DNA from: a virus | Virus record (IMG/VR): IMGVR_UViG_3300036829_000162 | Span: 1 to 48,126 of that record | Direction: 5' to 3' (one strand) | DNA length: 48,126 nucleotides | In this document: positions 1-7,080 of the stretch, one piece after another | How positions within the stretch are numbered: the first letter of the stretch is position 1 | Layout of the letters: each line of letters begins with the position of its first letter | Position numbers and translations under genes: made by a program | Notes under the pieces: generated by a model | Told to the model about the DNA's origin: nothing | Database searches by the model: none | The model's input: the letters and a program-made list of their open reading frames with translations, nothing else

Positions 1-127
1 GATGCGACGCATTCCCGCGCTAGGAGGCTTGGGAGCGATTAAGTGGGGTCTGGTGGTCATTTGGCCACCTCCGGCGCCGGCGCATCGAAATTGAGAGGCA
101 TACACCCGGCGAGCCAGCGGTTGTATT
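1..127. repeat. terminal direct repeat, left copy (assembly overlap)
   Basis: These 127 bases are identical to the last 127 of the window. They hold the 5' part of the minus-strand gene whose full copy lies at 47562-48059 (ATG at 58-60) and the 3' end of the methyltransferase. Because genes run through the junction without interruption, the repeat reads as the overlap of a circular contig. A length of 127 is a common maximum k-mer size in short-read assemblers, so the repeat is probably not a biological terminus. Confidence 0.95.
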
Positions 128-629
128 TCATCTGCGGCCCGCGCGTGAAATACTTCGTCGGACCGCGGCGGTCCCGAACCTCGAAGTATTGGAGGCATCG
201 GACATAGCAACTGTCGCCAACCCGGACTAGGTAGGCGCGCTCGGGAAACAAGCCGCCGGATCCAGCCATCCAGATGGTGGAGAACCAGATGACGCGCTCG
301 CGGGCGATGTAGCCGGCGGCTCGAAAGAGCGAGGTCTTCATCTGGCAGTTGATGTGGATGTAGGGTGGGTCCAAGACAACCACGTCGAAGCTTTCTTTCG
401 CAAACGGTGGGAGCCATGCGTCGCCGATGACATCCGGCCGCACGATAGGGTCGCAGTCCATGCGGGTGCCGAATGTGGACCGGCCGCCGAAAAGGTGAAG
501 AACGCTTTTGCCGGAGGTATCGTTTTCGATACGTTTCCGAACCGCGGCCGGAAAGCTCCAGCCGTTCCCCTTGTCTTTGCGGGCGTTCCCACACCAGAGG
601 GTTTCGACATGAAGGTGAGTTCGTTTCAT
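57..629 (-). CDS. DPPY-type SAM-dependent (DNA) methyltransferase
   Basis: This 190-residue protein is a class I methyltransferase, probably methylating an exocyclic amino group in DNA. The SAM-binding motif I is VLHLFGG (residues 43-49), acidic residues follow at D58 and D60, and the catalytic motif IV is DPPY (87-90) after a hydrophobic strand. The RPDVIGDAW segment between them is common in phage methyltransferases of this kind. No target-recognition domain is evident and no restriction enzyme is adjacent, so an orphan modification enzyme protecting phage DNA is the likeliest role. Its ATG overlaps the stop of the upstream gene (ATGA), and its own stop overlaps the start of the next gene across the circular junction, so it is mid-operon. 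A non-DNA substrate cannot be excluded. Confidence 0.8.
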   Translation of the reverse strand: MKRTHLHVETLWCGNARKDKGNGWSFPAAVRKRIENDTSGKSVLHLFGGRSTFGTRMDCDPIVRPDVIGDAWLPPFAKESFDVVVLDPPYIHINCQMKTSLFRAAGYIARERVIWFSTIWMAGSGGLFPERAYLVRVGDSCYVRCLQYFEVRDRRGPTKYFTRGPQMKYNRWLAGCMPLNFDAPAPEVAK

Positions 630-1891
630 GAGCTGGCCCCCTTCGCTTTAGCGCCCTTCCCGAAGTCTTCCGCCCATTCGAGAATCAGACCGAGACCTCG
701 CGGCCCATGCGGGGCTCCAGGTGCGCGAGCGGGCAGTTTCCCCATGCCGCCGCGGTCAAGCCCCTTAAAGCGCGAGGCAATCGACAAGCAAAACGCCGTC
801 ACATTTTCGGCGCCCACCGCGTCGATCACGCGCGTGAGGTAGATTTGGCCCGGCTTTGTGTCGGGGTTGAACGTAGCTGTCCCGAAGTCCGTATTCGGGA
901 AAGATTTTTGCATTTGCTTGAGCTGTAGCGCCAGGTCGAGCTTTGCCTGCTTTTCGGCGTCATTTGCGACCAGGTTCTCCTCTGCTGCCTGGCGCGACCC
1001 TGTACCGCTGCTTGCACCCTCACGGAATGATTTGGCCTTCGCCTCGCCAGATGCCCCCCTGTAGATCTTTTGCGTGCCCCTGACGTCTAGGGGCTCTCTG
1101 GTAGTTCTCTCATTCAATAAGGATGGATTGTCTGTCGCGTTCGCACCAACCGCTTTGTACACGCCGTTTTCTTCGGTTTGTACACGGTCGCGAATTGTCT
1201 GTACGTACAATTCTAGCGGCGAGAGGATCCCTGAGAGGCGCTGCTGGCGTTCGGCGACCGCCTCCGGGTCGAGATTGCCCTTCAGTTTCGTCTCTCGCCT
1301 TTTTTCTAGACCCCACTGGCGGAATTGTGTATCATCGAGCTGATCGAGGATGGTCCTCGCCGCGGCGGTCAGGTCCGCGATCGCGTCTTTGCGGATGCGA
1401 ACGTAGGTCTCACGCTCAGCGAGGAACAGCTGGCGTCTCTCGGGAGGCCAGTCCTTTATTTGGTTGAGGATATAGGGCGGCAAATTGTCCGTACAGACAA
1501 TTTCGTACCCTGATTCGGCTTCCTCTAGCACCTCGGTTGGTGTGACATTGCCGTTGAGGTAGAGTGCTTTCTTGCGCTCGCCTTTCTTGGTGCCATTGCG
1601 CCAAAGCCCCCTCTTTGCCCCTTCGTTCCAGTAGCGGTAGATGGTGTGCTCGTCCATCCCCAGGTCCTCCGCGGCGTTCGCCAGGTGCAGCTCGGCTCCC
1701 TCGCCGCTGATCGCATAGGCCGATCGCCGGCCGATGTGCATCGTGTGGTCGATCATCCAGCTCCACAGGCGATAGAGAGGCGGCACCCCTACCTGCAGTT
1801 GCTGCCAGAGGTATTGGTCGGGCGGGATGACGTCCAGGTACCGCACGCCCAGAGCCTTCGACAGCTCTTGCATCTTCAGGTTCTTACTCAT
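626..1891 (-). CDS. putative replication initiator / winged-helix DNA-binding protein
   Basis: This 421-residue protein has an N-terminal winged-helix-like part (about residues 35-115) with a helix-turn-helix near LGMDEHTIYRYWNEGAK, a central charged helical region rich in R, E and Q, and a C-terminal segment ending LGLILEWAEDFGKG. This architecture (N-terminal wHTH, long linker, short C-terminal helix) resembles phage and plasmid replication initiators of the DnaD/Rep type, but no family is certain. Its own coding sequence carries repeated palindromes around 1127-1503, as lambda-type phages carry origin iterons inside the initiator gene; this is the main support for a replication role. It is coupled by ATGA overlaps to the genes on both sides. 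A transcription regulator is the alternative. Confidence 0.5.
   Translation of the reverse strand: MSKNLKMQELSKALGVRYLDVIPPDQYLWQQLQVGVPPLYRLWSWMIDHTMHIGRRSAYAISGEGAELHLANAAEDLGMDEHTIYRYWNEGAKRGLWRNGTKKGERKKALYLNGNVTPTEVLEEAESGYEIVCTDNLPPYILNQIKDWPPERRQLFLAERETYVRIRKDAIADLTAAARTILDQLDDTQFRQWGLEKRRETKLKGNLDPEAVAERQQRLSGILSPLELYVQTIRDRVQTEENGVYKAVGANATDNPSLLNERTTREPLDVRGTQKIYRGASGEAKAKSFREGASSGTGSRQAAEENLVANDAEKQAKLDLALQLKQMQKSFPNTDFGTATFNPDTKPGQIYLTRVIDAVGAENVTAFCLSIASRFKGLDRGGMGKLPARAPGAPHGPRGLGLILEWAEDFGKGAKAKGASS
1127..1503. repeat. cluster of palindromes and direct repeats inside the initiator gene (candidate origin)
   Basis: Two palindromic elements share the 13-mer AATTGTCTGTACG. One is at 1192-1213 with 7-bp arms GAATTGT/ACAATTC. 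The other is at 1482-1503 with perfect 8-bp arms AAATTGTC/GACAATTT and a 6-bp spacer, and carries the 13-mer on the minus strand. A partial copy, ATTGTCTGT, lies at 1127-1135. Between them TTTGTACACG occurs twice, at 1154-1163 and 1177-1186, spaced 23 bp. Spaced repeats within a putative rep gene fit iterons of a replication origin; they could also be operators. Confidence 0.5.
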
Positions 1892-2088
1892 CGTTGCTCA
1901 CTCGCTTTCCGCGCAGCGTGGCCGCGCCTGGTGATGCGGAAACGGTGTTCCTCCTCGTTCCCGCCAAAACTTTCCACGGAGAGGAAGCCGCGGTTGATCA
2001 GCTCGATCAAGGCATCGGCTAGTTCTCGTTCGCCGCGGAGCTGCGACACCATGTCGCGCACGGTCACGGGTTCGGGCTTGGGGCTCAT
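1888..2088 (-). CDS. small winged-helix-like protein
   Basis: This 66-residue protein reads as one small helical domain: a helix containing VRDMVSQLRGERELADALIE, then FLSVESFGG and a basic ending RITRRGHAARK. The helix-helix-wing order suggests a minimal winged helix with a DNA-binding or partner-binding role. It precedes the initiator candidate and is coupled to it by an ATGA overlap, so the two are probably co-expressed. No named family is recognised. Confidence 0.6.
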   Translation of the reverse strand: MSPKPEPVTVRDMVSQLRGERELADALIELINRGFLSVESFGGNEEEHRFRITRRGHAARKASEQR

Positions 2089-2312
2089 AGCGCGCCCCCC
2101 ATCGTGCGCGATCGCGCATAATCGTCGGGACTGAGGGGAGTTACAAAATTCGAAGAAAGTACCGGTCTTACGGCTTCACAGAGACGGCAGCCGCACGTCC
2201 AGGAGCCTGTTTTTTCGATGTCTAGTACTCGGTGATTGCGGCAAATGAAGGCTGCCGCCCATAGCAGATTGGGGTTGACCAGGGCAGTGCCCCGGGTTTC
2301 GTAGTTGCGCAT
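2085..2312 (-). CDS. hypothetical protein, first gene of the minus-strand early operon
   Basis: This 75-residue protein carries a cysteine cluster, CGCRLC, after a short hydrophobic start (LLWAAAFIC), which may bind a metal. It has a strong Shine-Dalgarno, AGGAGGG, 6 bases before its ATG and opens a chain of ATGA-overlapping genes (this gene, the small winged-helix gene, the initiator candidate, the methyltransferase, and on across the junction). An inverted repeat at 2327-2346 (CACGCG/CGCGTG) lies just upstream in the leader and could modulate translation. Function unknown. Confidence 0.6.
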   Translation of the reverse strand: MRNYETRGTALVNPNLLWAAAFICRNHRVLDIEKTGSWTCGCRLCEAVRPVLSSNFVTPLSPDDYARSRTMGGAL

Positions 2313-2749
2313 TGAATTACCCTCCTCACGCGCAGCTCGGCGCGTGAAAAAACGTCATCAAAATGCGCTGGGGGATATGGCAGAATGAAGTAGAGCCGTA
2401 CCTTCCCTGCGCTTTGTCTACAACTTGGCGCTGCGCTGATTCTTGGCGGAAGTAACGCAGCAGTCGAGAACTACAGGGTTCAAAGGGGAGGAGATCTTCC
2501 GCGGCTTCCCCGGTCGGGGACGGCGCTCAAGCGGTACAATCCGATTTTGCCCCGCCCTATTAACTTTCCCTTCCGAGTTTGCAAATTTGAATTGTGGCTC
2601 ACCGGGTTACGGTACCGGTATGAGTTCCATTCCCGGTACGAAAGCCCCGCTTTTGCCCACAGAATAGGCGCTACAGTCGTAGAATCCACGCGCCGCGAGA
2701 GTGACCCAAACACCCCCGCAGCGCTGACCAAACTCAAGGTGTGTTTGAG
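2313..2749. promoter_or_regulatory. divergent intergenic region between early operon and integrase
   Basis: This non-coding stretch must hold the promoters of the leftward early operon and the rightward integrase. It contains a hairpin (2327-2346) in the early leader and a palindromic core CGGTACCG with a nearby repeat of CGGTACG around 2610-2640. Integrase-adjacent regions usually carry attP, but no attachment core can be identified without a host sequence. No convincing sigma-70 hexamer pair was found. An open frame at 2443-2667 has no ribosome site and odd composition and is not called. Confidence 0.45.
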
Positions 2750-3688
2750 ATGGCTGCTGCCGATTCTAACGCCGCATTGCGCTATTTGAGCCTGCTCGAC
2801 GAAGCTTTGCTGGCCAAAAACACCCGGCTGGGGTACCAGGCCGATTGGCGGCACTTCGAGCGCTTCTGCACCGCTCAGGGTTTCCCCTCGCTCCCCGCCT
2901 CGACGGACACCGTTGCTCTCTTCATCGCTACCCGTTTGCAGAGCGGCCGGAAGGTCTCGACCGTCACCCGGAACGTGGCGGCCATCGCCTACCAGCACCG
3001 CGAACGCGGGATGGAAAGCCCCTCGACCGAGCGCATCCGCGAAATCCTCCGGGGCGCCAGGCGTCTGAAGGGAGAGCCGGCGCGCCAGGCGAAGCCGCTC
3101 TCGATCGAACACCTGCGCGAAATGGCGGAGTTCGCCGTACGCGAGGACACGGCCTTCGCCTACCGCAACCGCGCCATCATCGTGGTGGGCTTCGCCTCCG
3201 GCCTGCGGACGGCGAGCCTCGCGCAGCTCCAGCTGGGCGATGTGGAGTTCACTGAGAAGGGCGCCGTCTTGCACGTCCGCCGCTCGAAGGGCGATCAGGA
3301 GGGCCGGGGGCTGCTGATAGGTCTCCCCCCAGGCGAGAAGCCGGCTACCTGCCCGGTAAACGCGCTCAAAGGCTGGATTGAGCGGCGAGGCCGGTTCCCC
3401 GGGCCGCTGTTCATTCGCTTTGACCCGGGCTTCGGGAAAGAGCGCGCGCTTGAGCCCGAGCGCATCGGTCAAATCGTTCAGGAGCTGGCGGTGGCGGTGG
3501 GCTTGCGCAAGACCGAATACTCGGGGCATTCGCTGCGCGCCGGCTTCGTGACGGCGGCCGGCGAGGCGCGGTGTTCTGAACTCGCGATCGCGGCCGTGAC
3601 CGGGCATCGCGATATGGCCACGCTGCGCAAGTACTTCCGGAAGGTCGATCTGTGGCGGGGAAACCCCGCAGGGATGATCGGACTCTGA
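2750..3688 (+). CDS. int: tyrosine recombinase / phage integrase
   Basis: This protein (312 residues) is a tyrosine site-specific recombinase that would integrate and excise the phage genome at att sites. An N-terminal SAM-like core-binding domain spans about residues 8-100. The catalytic domain shows the full set: R153 in GLRTASL, K180 in RRSKGD, H260 and R263 in HSLRAGF, H286 in TGHRDMA, and the nucleophile Y295 in LRKYFRK. I start at the ATG because AAGGTG lies 8 bases before it; an in-frame GTG nine bases upstream is possible. The closest-looking relatives are Xer/phage integrases with GHSLRAGF. It is divergent from the early operon and precedes the regulator, the usual place for an integrase. 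Confidence 0.93.
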   Translation: MAAADSNAALRYLSLLDEALLAKNTRLGYQADWRHFERFCTAQGFPSLPASTDTVALFIATRLQSGRKVSTVTRNVAAIAYQHRERGMESPSTERIREILRGARRLKGEPARQAKPLSIEHLREMAEFAVREDTAFAYRNRAIIVVGFASGLRTASLAQLQLGDVEFTEKGAVLHVRRSKGDQEGRGLLIGLPPGEKPATCPVNALKGWIERRGRFPGPLFIRFDPGFGKERALEPERIGQIVQELAVAVGLRKTEYSGHSLRAGFVTAAGEARCSELAIAAVTGHRDMATLRKYFRKVDLWRGNPAGMIGL

Positions 3689-3941
3689 CTCGGGGGTAAC
3701 GCTTAGAGCGGCTACGACCTTCGGGCTATTGTCGTTGTCGCGTCGGGATGTTAGCCTTGTCGAGTTCGCGGTCACGCGCGAGCAATTCCCTTAGTAAAAA
3801 CCGGGGGTCGCTCTGTCCTCACACACCGGGCGGCTCCCGTTCAAGAACCCTCTAAAGTTATCACCGCGCTCGGCATTTGGCCAGTACCGCTTTTCCTTCG
3901 CCTCCGTTTGGGTTCGATCGCCTGCCGGCTCCCGCTTTCCG

Positions 3942-4229
3942 TCAGGCCGCCTTAGGGATTGCGATGCAGTGCGGGCACCCATCCACCACGCCCGGCGGAT
4001 GTAGGCCGACCCGGCACTCGGCACCGGTCTGCATGCACCCCGGCTGCTGCATGGCGTAGATGATCAGCTCGCGATCGCCCGAAACCCCGGCTTTGCGGCA
4101 AAGATTGCGGATGTGCGTATGGGCCGTGTTGAAACTGATTTCAAACTCGGCCGCGATGGCTTTGGGACTGGCACCTTGTGAGATCAGCCGGAAGAGGTGG
4201 CGCTCCCGCCGACTGTAAACCGTTGTCAT
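3942..4229 (-). CDS. LuxR/GerE-type HTH regulator with C-terminal Cys cluster
   Basis: This 95-residue protein has a complete LuxR-type DNA-binding domain (about residues 5-60: SRRERHLFRLISQG, then the recognition helix in SFNTAHTHIRNL). It has no receiver or ligand-binding domain, so it is a stand-alone domain as in small GerE-like regulators. The C-terminal tail has cysteines at 65, 72, 85 and 88 (CPHC), which may form a zinc site. It sits between the integrase and the first rightward gene and is transcribed away from the latter. Its position is that of a lysogeny or early-gene regulator, although no CI-like or Cro-like protein was found elsewhere. The intergenic region ahead of it has operator-like symmetry. 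Confidence 0.8.
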   Translation of the reverse strand: MTTVYSRRERHLFRLISQGASPKAIAAEFEISFNTAHTHIRNLCRKAGVSGDRELIIYAMQQPGCMQTGAECRVGLHPPGVVDGCPHCIAIPKAA

Positions 4230-4244
4230 TGCTCAAAAACCATG

Positions 4245-4288
4245 GACTCACCCTCGGAAATAACCGGTATTTTGGTTACTTCTGAGTC
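4245..4288. promoter_or_regulatory. operator-like inverted repeats between LuxR-type regulator and gam-like gene
   Basis: In the divergent gap, TAACC (4261-4265) faces GGTTA (4274-4278) across 8 bp, and an outer pair GACTCA (4245-4250)/TGAGTC (4283-4288) encloses it, not quite concentrically. LuxR-type domains bind dyad sites, so this is a reasonable operator for the neighbouring regulator. Core promoter hexamers could not be fixed. Confidence 0.45.
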
Positions 4289-4357
4289 TAACGGCAATAA
4301 AGTGCCATTTCAAACATTTACCCCTGACTCTTTTGCGGGCATTATCGACCGTAGTCG

Positions 4358-4906
4358 ATGAAACCCCCTGCGATCGAGATGCCCTCACCCCCGGTCTTCG
4401 ACCGAAACGCTCTCGATCGCGCCCTCTACCGGCTGCTCGAGCTCACTTTGCAGCATGAGCGGCTGGTCAACGCCCGCGATCGCGAAATCCTGTCCGTCGG
4501 ACAGCGCCACGCCCGCCCCATCGAAGCCGCTCGCCTTCAGATTTCGACCCTTGAGGCCGAGATTCAAGCCAACTACCTCGCCAACCGCCAAAGGATCGAC
4601 CCGGAAGGCGCGAAGGCGGTCGAGCTGCAGCATGGCGTCGTCGGCACCCGCGCCGCCACCACGCCGGCACTGATTCCGCTCTCGAGTAAATTCACCTGGA
4701 AGGCGATCGAGGGCAAGGTGCGGAAGCTCTGGAAGTCGAAATACTTCCACAAGCCGAAACCGCCGGCTCTCGACAAGAACAAGCTCAAAAAGGGGCTGTC
4801 GGCCGAGCAGCTCGCCAAGGCCGGGCTGAAGCTCGACGACTCGGAGACGTTCTACCTCGAGCTGAACCGCCTGGCGAACCCCGCCGAGCAGAAGGTGGCC
4901 GCCTGA
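4358..4906 (+). CDS. gam: Mu Gam-like host-nuclease inhibitor
   Basis: This 182-residue protein matches the Mu Gam layout: a long N-terminal coiled coil (about residues 15-90, ending ANYLANRQRIDPEG), then a short beta/helix section with a tryptophan helix (FTWKAIEGKVRKLW), a basic stretch with KKGLSAEQLAKAGLKLDD and a final strand FYLELN. Mu Gam is a Ku-like DNA-end-binding protein that shields linear phage DNA from host exonucleases such as RecBCD. It opens the rightward gene block. Its stop overlaps the next start (TGATG). Family assignment is by pattern only. Confidence 0.75.
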   Translation: MKPPAIEMPSPPVFDRNALDRALYRLLELTLQHERLVNARDREILSVGQRHARPIEAARLQISTLEAEIQANYLANRQRIDPEGAKAVELQHGVVGTRAATTPALIPLSSKFTWKAIEGKVRKLWKSKYFHKPKPPALDKNKLKKGLSAEQLAKAGLKLDDSETFYLELNRLANPAEQKVAA

Positions 4907-5109
4907 TGCACATGAAACCGGTCCATTCCTCGGCCGTAAAAGCCGTGGGCTACGATCCCGCCGCCCAGGAGATGCATGTTCAGTTTCACTCGGGAGACAC
5001 GATCTACACGTACCCCGGCGTGAAGCCCGAACAGCACCAGCAGCTGATGGCCTCGAAGTCGATCGGCGCGCACCTGGCGAAACACTTCAAGGGAAAGAAG
5101 GCGGCCTAA
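4906..5109 (+). CDS. KTSC-domain protein
   Basis: This 67-residue protein is a single KTSC domain: the start VHSSAVKAVGYDP, the strand MHVQFHSGDTIYTYPGV and the closing helix with KSIGAHLAKHF. KTSC is a small domain common in phage and bacterial proteins and sometimes fused to lysyl-tRNA synthetase-like or nuclease domains; its biochemical role is not settled. It overlaps the gam-like gene by one base, indicating coupling. Confidence 0.8.
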   Translation: MHMKPVHSSAVKAVGYDPAAQEMHVQFHSGDTIYTYPGVKPEQHQQLMASKSIGAHLAKHFKGKKAA

Positions 5110-5110
5110 C

Positions 5111-5380
5111 ATGCGAATGCCCGACGTCTGCGCGACGCGCGTCTTACTGACCGATGCGGATGGGAAGGTCTACGTCTTCGACAGCTTCCTCCATCCACAG
5201 ATCAAGCAGCTGCGCGAGGCTGGCGCGAAATTCACAGCCGAGACCGAGAAGCGGCTGAACAAGGCGCTCGTCGCGCTGGTGAAACGCCGGCGCGAGATCT
5301 TGGACGCAGAGGCGTCCCTGCTGAAATATGGGGCTGTCTGGGAAGGCGTTGCCGCCGGCGACGCGGAGGAGCAGCCCTGA
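5111..5380 (+). CDS. hypothetical protein
   Basis: This 89-residue protein starts with a beta-rich part (CATRVLLTDADGKVYVFDS) followed by a long charged helix (ETEKRLNKALVALVKRRREI). No family is recognised. The stop and next start overlap (TGATG), so it belongs to the same coupled operon as the gam-like and KTSC genes. Confidence 0.6.
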   Translation: MRMPDVCATRVLLTDADGKVYVFDSFLHPQIKQLREAGAKFTAETEKRLNKALVALVKRRREILDAEASLLKYGAVWEGVAAGDAEEQP

Positions 5381-5598
5381 TGTTTATTTCGAAAAAGGAG
5401 CTCGATCATCTCCAAAGACTCGGGGGCGAATTGGCGGAGCAGCGCTGGCGGATCGACGATTTACGGCGCGACCTCGACGGCGCCGTCACTTTACTGCGTG
5501 AGCAGGAGCGAGTCATCGAAGACCTGGTGAAGGTGCTGCACCTTCGCTTTGTTTCGCGAGTCACGACGACGTCGCCGTGTTTGGAGCGCCTCCACTAA
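5380..5598 (+). CDS. small coiled-coil protein
   Basis: This 72-residue protein is mostly one amphipathic helix (ELDHLQRLGGELAEQRW, then DDLRRDLDGAVTLLREQERV) typical of a coiled coil. Function unknown. It overlaps both neighbours by one base. Confidence 0.6.
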   Translation: MFISKKELDHLQRLGGELAEQRWRIDDLRRDLDGAVTLLREQERVIEDLVKVLHLRFVSRVTTTSPCLERLH

Positions 5599-5801
5599 TG
5601 AGCCTCTGCTACACCTGGGACAGCTACCCGCAAGGCCGCGTGCAGATTCTGCCGACCAGGCCGCAGGTGATGCGGCTCGTTTCCGACTCGGCGGAGAAGC
5701 CCGGCTTCTCCCAGCCTCCTACCGAGGAGACGCCGGCGGAGACCGAACACCCCGACGAGGAGCTGCACCGTTTGGCGGATGATGGCTGCCCGCATGTCTA
5801 A
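5598..5801 (+). CDS. hypothetical protein
   Basis: This 67-residue protein begins MSLCYTWDSYPQGRVQ and ends in an acidic, proline-rich tail (PPTEETPAETEHPDEEL). I start at the ATG in the TAATG junction, which matches the coupling style of this operon; an in-frame GTG lies 21 bases upstream. Its end overlaps the next gene by 23 bases. No family is recognised. Confidence 0.55.
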   Translation: MSLCYTWDSYPQGRVQILPTRPQVMRLVSDSAEKPGFSQPPTEETPAETEHPDEELHRLADDGCPHV

Positions 5802-6288
5802 GCGGCCGCCGGCAAAGAAGGCTCCGACCCCCAAGAACAAAACGGCGAAAGCCGCGCGGCGCGTCGTCATCGCCAAAGCCCTCGTGCAGCAGCAGACACC
5901 GAAAGCGATCGCACAGGCGATCGGCATCTCGCGCAAGACGGTGTATGAGGAATTGAAGGCTCCGGAGACCCAGCAGCTCATTCAGCGCTGGCTCACGCCC
6001 TATCACAACGATATCGCCAAGCTGATCCCCGAAGCCATCCAGGCGATCGCCGACTCGCTGCGGCCGATGCATAAGCGCGGCAAGAACTACGAAGTACCGA
6101 CCGATCTCATCGATCGGCTGCGAGCAGTGAAGGTGCTGGGCACGGTGCTCGGATGGGCGCAAGGCAAGACAGACGGCGACGCCGACGAACAATCACCCCT
6201 TCGGAAGTTCAAGGGAACCATGGAGGAATTGCTTGTCACGTTCCGCGAGCTCACGGCTGCAGGCGAGTCTCAAAAGCCGGCCGCGTAA
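5779..6288 (+). CDS. terS: putative terminase small subunit
   Basis: This 169-residue protein has a basic lysine/alanine-rich start, then a helix-turn-helix (TPKAIAQAIGISRKTVYEEL) and a helical remainder (IQRWLTPYHNDIAKLIPEAIQA) of the kind used for oligomer rings. Small terminases recognise the packaging site and load DNA onto the large subunit. The call rests on the HTH, the size and its place two genes before the large terminase. The start could also be the ATG at 5794 (MSKR). Another DNA-binding protein remains possible. Confidence 0.6.
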   Translation: MMAARMSKRPPAKKAPTPKNKTAKAARRVVIAKALVQQQTPKAIAQAIGISRKTVYEELKAPETQQLIQRWLTPYHNDIAKLIPEAIQAIADSLRPMHKRGKNYEVPTDLIDRLRAVKVLGTVLGWAQGKTDGDADEQSPLRKFKGTMEELLVTFRELTAAGESQKPAA

Positions 6289-6898
6289 GCTATCGCGCGC
6301 CGAGCAGAAGGAAGTCCGGCGACGCAATGAGCTGGTGGAGCAGCATCTCGAATGGGCGCACGCGATCGCGGCCGCGGTGGCGCGCCGGCTGCCGACCTGG
6401 TTCACGCTCGAGGATCTGATGGGGCCGGCCGAGATTGGACTGATCCAGGCGGCCTCGCGGTATGACGCCGCCAAGAACGACAGTTTCCGCGGCTATGCGC
6501 AGCGGAGAGTTTACGGCGCCTGCATCGCTTCTATTCGAAGGCGCGAGTACAAGGAGCGCGGTCATTTGTCACTCGAGGACGTCACGGATTTTCGCTACAC
6601 CGGCGCCCGGGAGAACAGCGATCGCAGTGGTGACAACTTCGAGCTGCAGATTCCGGCCGGTGGACCGGGTACCGATGAGCGCGCGCAGGTGGCGATCACC
6701 AGGCGCGTCGTCGTCGAGCGCGTGAGAGAGCTTCCGCCGGCGCATGCGCGAGTGATGCGGGCTCACTACTTCCGGAACATGACGCTCATTCAGATCGCGA
6801 AAGAGATGGACGTTACCGAGGCGTGGGTGTGCCGGCTCCATCGCGAAGCGATCGAGATGCTGCGACTCAGGTGCAGGGATTTGAAGGAGGCAGCATGA
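6233..6898 (+). CDS. FliA-like RNA polymerase sigma factor
   Basis: This 221-residue protein is a sigma-70-family factor. Region 2 covers about residues 30-103: LVEQHLEWAHAIAAAVARR, LPTWFTLEDLM and FRGYAQRRVYGACIASIRR, which follows the FliA/WhiG pattern. Region 4 covers about 163-213: LPPAHARVMRAHYF, then the HTH TLIQIAKEMDVTEAWVCRL. The section between is short and lacks a clear region 3. It starts at TTG with a very good GGAGGA 6 bases upstream and overlaps the small terminase gene by 56 bases. Such a factor would direct host RNA polymerase to specific promoters; between the terminase genes, a late-gene role is the natural guess. Confidence 0.88.
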   Translation: MSRSASSRLQASLKSRPRKLSRAEQKEVRRRNELVEQHLEWAHAIAAAVARRLPTWFTLEDLMGPAEIGLIQAASRYDAAKNDSFRGYAQRRVYGACIASIRRREYKERGHLSLEDVTDFRYTGARENSDRSGDNFELQIPAGGPGTDERAQVAITRRVVVERVRELPPAHARVMRAHYFRNMTLIQIAKEMDVTEAWVCRLHREAIEMLRLRCRDLKEAA

Positions 6899-7080
6899 AC
6901 GAAACCGAACGCCGGCGTTTTCATTACGCACGGCCCGACGCATCGCTACGGTGGGCCCAGGTGGTCCGGGTCGATGGCAACGAAGAGACGATTGTTTTTC
7001 ATTTCCTGACATCTCCCATAGCTGCTACTGGCATCGCGCAATCGCTCAACTTTGAGCAGGACAAGAGACAGCGTCGATGA
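6895..7080 (+). CDS. hypothetical protein
   Basis: This 61-residue protein (MNETERRRFHYARP and onward) starts at an ATG that overlaps the sigma-factor stop (ATGA), with AAGGAGG 4 bases before it. It contains a small beta section around WAQVVRVDGNEETIVFHFL and a basic end. Its stop overlaps the large terminase start. Function unknown; it is tightly linked to sigma and terminase genes. Confidence 0.6.
   Translation: MNETERRRFHYARPDASLRWAQVVRVDGNEETIVFHFLTSPIAATGIAQSLNFEQDKRQRR

Noticed and set aside
2443-2667. 74-residue frame in the integrase upstream region
   Set aside because: No ribosome site, no fold-like sequence; a promoter/attachment region is more likely.
2480-3775. Long open frame (431 residues) antisense to the integrase
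   Set aside because: It mirrors a high-GC coding gene with clear catalytic residues, has arginine/alanine/glycine-rich sequence and no ribosome site.
3791-4024. 77-residue minus-strand frame beside the LuxR-type regulator
   Set aside because: Overlaps the regulator, lacks a good start site and has random-looking composition.
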